This document shows, one piece after another, positions 7,085 through 10,372 of a stretch of DNA of 10,372 bases. The notes beneath the pieces are model-generated. The model did no database searches. It was given only the letters and a program-made list of their open reading frames with translations, and was not told the origin of the DNA. Made by a program: the position numbers and the translations under genes. The DNA lies in NCBI GenBank assembly GCA_021647765.1, contig JAKIUD010000091.1, positions 1 through 10,372 on the forward strand. The letters run 5' to 3'. Numbering within the stretch: position 1 is the first letter of the stretch; each line of letters begins with the position of its first letter. This DNA is from Desulfuromusa sp. GTDB taxonomy: Bacteria; Desulfobacterota; Desulfuromonadia; Desulfuromonadales; Geopsychrobacteraceae.

Positions 7085-7098
7085 GCATAAAGTTCGGA
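7071..7098. promoter_or_regulatory. Operator-like perfect palindrome upstream of repressor
   Basis: Arms TCCGAACTTTA (7071-7081) and TAAAGTTCGGA (7088-7098) are perfectly complementary with a 6-bp centre. Placed 32 bp before the repressor ATG and over the -35 box of a divergent promoter candidate, it is the best candidate repressor-binding site. A partial extra half-site (CCGAA at 7064-7068) is adjacent, and the 8-mer CCGAACTT recurs at 6691-6698. As RNA it could also fold as a hairpin in the repressor leader, but no U-tract follows. Confidence 0.7.
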
Positions 7099-7130
7099 TA
7101 TCTGTATTTATTTTATAGGTGGTTGTTTTT

Positions 7131-7574
7131 ATGGGGTTTTCTGAGCGGCTAAACAGCTTTATCAAAACAAAAAAATTAAAAAAGAAAGATCTTCCTGAGA
7201 GGTGGAATCTTGGGAGGACAACTTTGTTCTCTTACCTCAACGGTGAAAGTGCGCCTACGGTTATTTTTATAACTACTCTTAAAAATGATTTTCCAGAGCT
7301 CAATATCAACTGGCTAATCACCGGGGTTGGTGAAATGGAGTCACGACAGACAGGTGTACACCAGGTGGCAACGGGGAATGGGCATATACAGGTTGGTGGA
7401 AGCATACAAGGAACTGTTATTAGCGGAGAGAAGGGTGTCAGTATAAATGAATCAGAGACACCTTGGGGGAATGATCAGCTAGTTAAACTTTCACAGGTTT
7501 CAAGAGTTCTTGAAGATTATATGGCACCTAAAATTATCAAGGAAATTGAGGCAAAGCTGAAAAAGGAAGTTTAA
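7131..7574 (+). CDS. CI-type prophage repressor, short form
   Basis: This 147-residue protein starts at ATG 7131 with AGGTGG about 10 nt upstream. Residues 1-70 form the bacteriophage CI repressor helix-turn-helix domain: FSERLNSFIKTKK, a recognition region WNLGRTTLFSYLNGESAP and the typical closing phrase INWLITGVGEM. There is no LexA/S24 peptidase domain, so induction must differ from lambda-type RecA-stimulated cleavage. A Gly/Asn-rich segment (residues 82-94, GNGHIQVGGSIQG) then links to a C-terminal helix (about 113-145, ending AKLKKEV), probably for oligomerisation. It is the first gene of a long plus-strand operon and lies downstream of the palindromic operator candidate; in Mu-like phages this gene sits opposite ner, as here. 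It should hold the prophage silent and, being transcribed in the lysogen, set the expression of the genes behind it. Confidence 0.88.
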   Translation: MGFSERLNSFIKTKKLKKKDLPERWNLGRTTLFSYLNGESAPTVIFITTLKNDFPELNINWLITGVGEMESRQTGVHQVATGNGHIQVGGSIQGTVISGEKGVSINESETPWGNDQLVKLSQVSRVLEDYMAPKIIKEIEAKLKKEV

Positions 7575-7596
7575 ATTCAGATAAGAGGGGCGGGAT

Positions 7597-8112
7597 ATGA
7601 AAACAATTGCAAAGGTCATCATGCTGATTCTAATCGTGATGGTTATCAAAGATCTAAGTGGTGATGAAACAAATAAAAACACTCAACAATCAGAGAATAA
7701 AAGCGTTTCAGTCAGTTCTGTCATTGACCAATCAAAAGCAGAAAACGGCAGAAAACTCTTTATAGAAATTCTTTCAGACAATCCAACTATCGATCGTTTC
7801 TATTATTCACCGTCCCTTGCCGGTGGCATCACTGAAATCCCGACCATCAATCTAAATCTCCCGTCAGGGATATGGGACCGTTTAAGTTTATCTCAGCAAG
7901 ACATTCTCAAAACATACGCATCAAGCGAAGTCATCAATGCCTGGATAAACCCCTTTAAATATTCCCCTGTCACTGAAGGGGCACCAGTGGGTGCCAAATT
8001 AAGAAAAAATGCAAAAAAAATGACAATACACGATTGGGCTATCTACGAAGGAAAGCTGACCAACAATGGTCGCGACATCATTTCAGATAGGGTAGTTGCT
8101 CGCGGAAAATAA
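7597..8112 (+). CDS. Signal-anchored exported protein, unknown function
   Basis: A 171-residue protein from ATG 7597, with GAGGGG upstream, 22 nt after the repressor stop. Residues 4-18 are hydrophobic (IAKVIMLILIVMVIK) and form a signal anchor or uncleaved signal peptide, followed by a polar Asn/Ser/Gln-rich linker and a soluble domain of about 115 residues. The domain includes FYYSPSLAGGITEI, a W…LS…Q…L…YA stretch (WDRLSLSQQDILKTYAS) and WINPFKYSP. No lipobox or catalytic motif is visible. The domain most likely faces the periplasm. It is in the same orientation and close spacing as the repressor and the following membrane proteins, which suggests an envelope-directed lysogenic function, such as exclusion of other phages; this is inferred from context. 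Confidence 0.78.
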   Translation: MKTIAKVIMLILIVMVIKDLSGDETNKNTQQSENKSVSVSSVIDQSKAENGRKLFIEILSDNPTIDRFYYSPSLAGGITEIPTINLNLPSGIWDRLSLSQQDILKTYASSEVINAWINPFKYSPVTEGAPVGAKLRKNAKKMTIHDWAIYEGKLTNNGRDIISDRVVARGK

Positions 8113-8133
8113 TTTTATTGAAATGAGGTTTTT

Positions 8134-8682
8134 ATGCCGGAGGGAATCAAGCAAAAAGCAGATGGAAATAACAACCTCCAGGTCGGTGGAAATATGACCG
8201 TCAATGTTGGCAAAAACGAGACAATAGTCACTGAACGACTATTGAAAGTTACCTACATACTGCTTGCCATCAGTATTGTCTGTACCTCACTTCCTCACCA
8301 GGGAATCAATTTAATCACCTCTCTGGCAGCAGCGTTGCTGTTCTTATTTGTATGCGCATTGACCTGGGATCTGCGCCGATCCGGAAATTCAACCTCCTTT
8401 AAAAAACAAAAGACAATGGTCCTAGTCCTGGTGCTTATGTCTATCACCACCGGCTGCACCGGGCCGATGCTCGCCCACGTTCCAGATCCTGCAATTATTG
8501 AACTGGTCAAAAACTATAAATCCGGTGTCGACCAAGGCGTCGGCTTTTTCGGTTTTGGACTGGAAAAAATCAGTATTAAATCCGCCGCAAAAAAAGGTGG
8601 AATAGAAGAAGTCTACTTCGCCGATCAGATCCGAGGCTACGGGCTTATCAGCTACAGAAAAGTCAGCGTATTTGGAGAATAA
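8134..8682 (+). CDS. Membrane protein with C-terminal TRL-like domain
   Basis: A 182-residue protein from ATG 8134; the upstream GAAATGAGG gives a ribosome site. The N-terminus carries DGNNNLQVGGN (residues 10-20), a near-match to a segment of the repressor. Two hydrophobic stretches follow (about 36-53 and 58-77), then a basic loop (LRRSGNS…KKQK). A third hydrophobic segment, MVLVLVLMSITTGC (95-108), looks exactly like a lipoprotein signal peptide with lipobox and C108. The remaining residues (GVGFFGFGLEKISIKSAAKKGGIEEVYFAD…ISYRKVSVFGE, split here) match my memory of the TRL-like family, small lipoproteins with 'SIEAAAKNGGI…' and a 'VYGE' end. So this is either a fusion of a two-TM module to a TRL lipoprotein or two overlapping translation products, with an internal ATG at 8416 lacking a visible Shine-Dalgarno. 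TRL-like function is unknown. Confidence 0.8.
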   Translation: MPEGIKQKADGNNNLQVGGNMTVNVGKNETIVTERLLKVTYILLAISIVCTSLPHQGINLITSLAAALLFLFVCALTWDLRRSGNSTSFKKQKTMVLVLVLMSITTGCTGPMLAHVPDPAIIELVKNYKSGVDQGVGFFGFGLEKISIKSAAKKGGIEEVYFADQIRGYGLISYRKVSVFGE

Positions 8683-8707
8683 ACAATTTTTCTGAAAGGA
8701 AGGGACT

Positions 8708-8965
8708 ATGGCTAAAAAACCGATGGATACCGTTACCTACGACCTAAAAAAGGGGAACAAAGTTGTATATCGAGGAACCACAAATGATCCTGAACGCAGA
8801 ATGCAAGAGCATATAGATGCCGGAAAGAAATTTTCAGGGATAAAAATTACATCTAGGAAGATGACCGAGGAGGGTGCAAAGAAGAAAGAAGCTGAAGCTC
8901 TAAAGACATACAGACAAGGCCATGGTGGCAATAATCCCAAGTATAACAAAGACAACGATGGTTAA
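8708..8965 (+). CDS. Minimal GIY-YIG-like nuclease-fold protein
   Basis: An 85-residue protein from ATG 8708 with AAGGAAGG upstream, 25 nt after the preceding stop. The GIY-YIG pattern is recognisable although altered: TYDL (10-13) in place of GIY, VYRGTTNDPERRMQEH (20-35) covering the YIG strand and the conserved Arg helix, Glu residues in KKKEAEALKTYRQ (58-70), and the closing NNPKYN (75-80) where the family ends in a conserved Asn. It is only the catalytic domain, with no DNA-binding extension. GIY-YIG enzymes cut DNA with a Tyr, an Arg and a Glu as key residues; those positions appear present (Y21, R30/R31, E61 or E63), but the first Gly-Ile-Tyr is degenerate, so activity is uncertain. 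Located among lysogenic accessory genes, it could be a nuclease acting on incoming DNA. Confidence 0.72.
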   Translation: MAKKPMDTVTYDLKKGNKVVYRGTTNDPERRMQEHIDAGKKFSGIKITSRKMTEEGAKKKEAEALKTYRQGHGGNNPKYNKDNDG

Positions 8966-8981
8966 TTTTGTGGTTGTATGA

Positions 8982-9665
8982 ATGAGTGACGTTATAAATA
9001 TATCCATAGAGGCTGGCTGGCTGGATATTATTCAGTCTGTTGTCACAATTGTCGCTTTCCTCATTGGTGGTTTTTGGACGTATAAAATATATAAACAAAA
9101 ACGCCAAAAATACCCACGAGCAGAAATTGAGCAGCAAGTTCAGTCCAGAGTATTACCTGATCAAAGAATATTACTTTTTGTTGATATTAAATTAACCAAC
9201 ATAGGAGAGGTTTTGATCACTCCTAAATCCCTTTTTTCTCAGGTTGAAAAAATTTTACCACTGGATCAACAGGATGGGGATTTCTACACTCTCGATCGGG
9301 CCAAAGGAGAAACGGAACTTCCGTGGCAATGGGCCAAAGGTGGAGAGCGGATGGAGAAAAAATACGAAGGTCGTAATGTTGAAATAGAGCCCGGTGAATC
9401 AGAATCATTTCATTTTGAATTTATTATCGCCGAGCCGATAGAAACGGTGAAAATTTACAGTTATATTAATAATGCTTTTAAAAGAGAACCAAGTATCAGT
9501 AAAAAGTTCAAAGCTTTCAATGAACACCGCAATAAACCGGAATCTAAAGATATAGGTTGGTCGACAACAATACTTTATGACTTGATCGGAGGAAAAAATG
9601 GGAACAAAACAGACGCCACCAAAAACACCACCGAGAGTGATGGCTCAGAATCAGAAAATTCCTAA
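8982..9665 (+). CDS. Membrane-anchored protein with beta-rich soluble domain
   Basis: A 227-residue protein from ATG 8982; the ribosome site is weak (no clear GGAG), so an alternative start a few codons away is possible. One TM helix (about residues 14-33, LDIIQSVVTIVAFLIGGFWTYKIY) is followed by a basic stop-transfer region and a soluble domain with alternating beta-strand pattern (ILLFVDIKLTNIGEVLITP, VEIEPGESESFHFEFII, VKIYSYINNA), resembling an Ig-like sandwich found in many one-TM phage/host proteins of unknown function. The basic residues just after the TM suggest the soluble domain is cytoplasmic. The last 25 residues are low-complexity Asn/Thr/Ser/Asp/Glu; this tail is encoded by DNA that also carries the start of the next micro-ORF in another frame (68-nt overlap). 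Role unknown. Confidence 0.78.
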   Translation: MSDVINISIEAGWLDIIQSVVTIVAFLIGGFWTYKIYKQKRQKYPRAEIEQQVQSRVLPDQRILLFVDIKLTNIGEVLITPKSLFSQVEKILPLDQQDGDFYTLDRAKGETELPWQWAKGGERMEKKYEGRNVEIEPGESESFHFEFIIAEPIETVKIYSYINNAFKREPSISKKFKAFNEHRNKPESKDIGWSTTILYDLIGGKNGNKTDATKNTTESDGSESENS

Positions 9666-9717
9666 ACCACCACCTACATCACCACCACCAAAAAGTCCTT
9701 CTCAGACAAAAAAGTGA
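9598..9717 (+). CDS. Proline/lysine-rich micropeptide A (39 aa)
   Basis: A 39-codon ORF from ATG 9598 behind a textbook GGAGG Shine-Dalgarno (9590-9594 area, spacing 5-6). The peptide has 12 Pro, 7 Lys and 1 Arg and no acidic residue; motifs are TPPKTPPR near the N-terminus and PKPPPTSPPPKSP in the second half. An in-frame Met15 begins MAQNQK, which resembles the start of micropeptide A' (9906-9995). The first 68 nt overlap the tail of the upstream membrane protein in another frame. Runs of three prolines would need EF-P for smooth translation. PxxP/PPxK patterns suggest a ligand for a protein partner or a nucleic acid or envelope binder; function unknown. Confidence 0.6.
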   Translation: MGTKQTPPKTPPRVMAQNQKIPKPPPTSPPPKSPSQTKK

Positions 9718-9757
9718 ATCTAGAAACGTTAAATTTATTATTTAAATAGGAGATAGG

Positions 9758-9883
9758 ATGATGGAAATAAAAATTTTAAATGAGCAGAGTGTACCGAAAA
9801 AAGAACCGGTTAAAATTGAACGAAGACAGCAAGGCCCCAAGAAAAAACCTGAACCTAAACCAGCTAAAGAAGAGAAACAATGA
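9758..9883 (+). CDS. Proline/lysine-rich micropeptide B (41 aa)
   Basis: A 41-codon ORF from ATG 9758 with AGGAG 5 nt upstream; a second ATG directly follows, so initiation could be at 9761. It begins MMEIKILNEQSVPKK and continues as a highly charged Lys/Glu/Pro stretch with PKKKPEPKPAKEEKQ at the end. It is 40 nt downstream of micropeptide A. Its start aligns with that of micropeptide B' at 10040 at both DNA and protein level (TGGAAATA … TTTAAAT … CAG; EI-LN-Q-PKK). No known family recognised. Confidence 0.58.
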   Translation: MMEIKILNEQSVPKKEPVKIERRQQGPKKKPEPKPAKEEKQ

Positions 9884-9905
9884 AATAGATGAAAGGAAAA
9901 CTTCA

Positions 9906-9995
9906 ATGGCTAAAACTCAAAAACCTGCATCAACTTCAGTAATAAAACAAGGCAGCCCTAAACCACCACCTAAACAGTCACCACCAAAAAAATAA
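9906..9995 (+). CDS. Proline/lysine-rich micropeptide A' (29 aa)
   Basis: A 29-codon ORF from ATG 9906 with AAAGGA 8 nt upstream, which is why I choose this start over an in-frame ATG at 9780 that has no ribosome site and would overlap micropeptide B. It reads MAKTQKPASTSVIKQGSP then PKPPPKQSPPKK. It aligns with the Met15-onward part of micropeptide A (MAQNQK … PKPPPTSPPPK), and the two share an identical 16-nt DNA segment coding for PKPPP (9661-9676 and 9957-9972). Strongly basic, no acidic residue. Function unknown. Confidence 0.58.
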   Translation: MAKTQKPASTSVIKQGSPKPPPKQSPPKK

Positions 9996-10039
9996 GGATA
10001 AAAAAATTGAGAGAAAAAGACTAAAACAAGCCGGGGAAG

Positions 10040-10114
10040 GTGGTGGAAATAGCTTTAAATCAACAGCAACCTAAAAAAGCTCCATCACCGAGACCACCAA
10101 AGAAAGAGAAATAA
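10040..10114 (+). CDS. Proline/lysine-rich micropeptide B' (24 aa), GTG start
   Basis: A 24-codon ORF starting with two consecutive GTG codons (10040 or 10043), preceded by GGGGAAG. It reads (V/M)VEIALNQQQPKK then APSPRPPKKEK. Its beginning matches micropeptide B in protein (EI-LN-Q-PKK) and DNA (TGGAAATA, then TTTAAAT, then CAG), the main support for such a short GTG-initiated ORF. It could alternatively be a decaying copy. It is the last coding sequence before the predicted element end. Confidence 0.45.
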   Translation: MVEIALNQQQPKKAPSPRPPKKEK

Positions 10115-10210
10115 ATTTTGCCGATTTGATTTTATCAAAACATTCTTGATAAATAGACATATCGTGGGTAGTGGAAAGCATCCGACAAGCAACGTAAATC
10201 TAAGTTATCG
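10115..10210. other. Probable location of the prophage left terminus (attL side)
   Basis: After the last micro-ORF there is a non-coding stretch with an inverted repeat and several CA dinucleotides that could be the 3' CA of a Mu-type end (for example after 10159, 10180, 10186 or 10191). Nothing here fixes the exact base, because the other end of the element and the 5-bp target duplication are outside the window. Confidence 0.4.
10131..10153. repeat. Inverted repeat TTTATCAA-N7-TTGATAAA near element end
   Basis: Perfect 8-bp arms (10131-10138 and 10146-10153) with a 7-bp centre, 16 bp after the last micro-ORF. It is AT-rich with no following T-run, so a Rho-independent terminator is unlikely. 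A transposase end-binding site or operator is more plausible given its location between the last gene and the flank. Confidence 0.45.
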
Positions 10211-10234
10211 TAATTATACGGGTTGAGTTATCGT
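10203..10234. repeat. Direct repeat AGTTATCGT, 23-bp period
   Basis: AGTTATCGT occurs at 10203-10211 and 10226-10234. A 22-23 bp period, about two helical turns, is the spacing expected of transposase-binding sites at an element end. It may belong to the prophage terminus or to the terminus of a neighbouring insertion sequence whose first gene begins here. Confidence 0.4.
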
Positions 10235-10372
10235 GCCCCCCTTCAGCTCAGGGACGTCATTATCCCTGGCCGCGACCGGATAATTGTCTGCGTTGTCATA
10301 ACTGGCATGTCTGGGGACATGGGTATGTCCAGCGTTATTTCGATGGTTTTACCGGCGTCATCCTCATGAAGT
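10204..10372 (+). CDS. Zinc-finger protein resembling IS-associated small proteins, partial
   Basis: A plus-strand frame is open from just after a stop at 10201-10203 to the right edge. It reads with LSCPPSAQGRHYPWPRPDNC, then LRCHNWHVWGHGYVQRYFDG and onward (pieces quoted separately). PWPRPDxCxRC…WGHGxV…YFDGF matches my memory of a family of small zinc-ribbon proteins found next to transposase genes in Desulfuromonadales and other bacteria; C…C at NCLRC is the metal-binding pair. No ATG, GTG or TTG is in frame before the motif, so the 5' end is either truncated by the prophage insertion or uses a rare ATT/ATC start. It lies outside the phage gene set and is probably flanking DNA. Confidence 0.55.

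Larger units (their letters stand above)
6957..7130. promoter_or_regulatory. Lysis-lysogeny switch intergenic region
   Basis: AT-rich, 174 bp, no open frame of note. It contains perfect short palindromes TTATTAATAA (6967-6976) and TAAACGTTTA (7002-7011), the long operator-like palindrome at 7071-7098, and a leftward promoter candidate. It ends in the repressor's ribosome site. It is the expected position of the repressor/early promoter control region of a Mu-like phage. Confidence 0.6.
9598..10114 (+). repeat. Diverged tandem duplication of a two-micro-ORF unit (A-B-A'-B')
   Basis: Two units of about 270-300 bp. A and A' share CCTAAACCACCACCTA exactly at 9661-9676 and 9957-9972 (offset 296) and related MA-QK starts (9640 and 9906, offset 266). 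B and B' share TGGAAATA, TTTAAAT and CAG in order (offset about 282). The copies have diverged widely by indels while each frame has kept a start, a ribosome site and Pro/Lys-rich coding. Confidence 0.6.

Noticed and set aside
6774..7088. 104-codon minus-strand ORF ahead of ner
   Set aside because: It begins inside the operator palindrome and the predicted promoter, has no Shine-Dalgarno, and lies opposite a more protein-like plus-strand frame. It would gain support only if the plus-strand ORF proves spurious.
9780..9905. In-frame N-terminal extension of micropeptide A' starting at ATG 9780
   Set aside because: No Shine-Dalgarno before 9780, it would overlap micropeptide B almost entirely, and homology with micropeptide A begins at ATG 9906.
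1..10372. CRISPR array, tRNA or rRNA genes
   Set aside because: No regularly spaced identical repeats, no cloverleaf or CCA-ended tRNA-like segment and no rRNA-like sequence seen on either strand by eye.

Overview
The window is most of the early (left) end of a Mu-like transposable prophage, lying in reverse orientation, plus a short flank at its right edge. The host cannot be named from this sequence. The mix of genes (MuA/MuB-like pair, a DUF3164-type protein, a coiled-coil early protein) and moderate GC suggest a Gram-negative bacterium, perhaps a Desulfuromonas/Geobacter-type deltaproteobacterium; this is an impression, not a measurement.

Layout. From about 6585 down to position 1, minus-strand genes form the lytic early/transposition operon: a Ner-like HTH protein, a small basic Cys-containing protein, an HTH-like early regulator, an IclR-type winged-helix protein, a coiled-coil protein, the DDE transposase (MuA-like), the AAA+ target activator (MuB-like), a one-TM small protein, and a DUF3164-type protein cut by the left edge. 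Tight spacing (ATGA overlap, stop codons inside Shine-Dalgarno sequences) shows they are co-translated. One plus-strand gene, a double zinc-ribbon protein at 5591-6112 with its own promoter candidate, interrupts this operon as a moron would.

The switch region is about 6586-7130. A perfect 11-bp-arm palindrome (7071-7098) just upstream of the repressor overlaps the -35 box of a leftward promoter candidate, which would be the early lytic promoter. An unknown plus-strand gene (6627-6956) lies between ner and the repressor, antisense to that predicted early transcript.

From 7131 to 10114 every gene is on the plus strand and the DNA looks AT-richer: the CI-type repressor, a signal-anchored exported protein, a membrane protein whose C-terminal half resembles TRL-like lipoproteins, a minimal GIY-YIG protein, a membrane-anchored protein, and four consecutive micro-ORFs (24-41 codons) encoding proline/lysine-rich peptides. 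The micro-ORFs fall into two families in the order A-B-A'-B', meaning that a two-gene unit has been duplicated. None of these genes is needed for Mu-style transposition. They sit downstream of the repressor and would be expressed in the lysogen, so this is the accessory (lysogenic conversion or superinfection-exclusion) cargo and the most novel part of the window.

The element end should lie between 10115 and about 10210. Beyond it an open frame with a CxxC zinc finger, resembling small proteins associated with insertion sequences, runs off the right edge.
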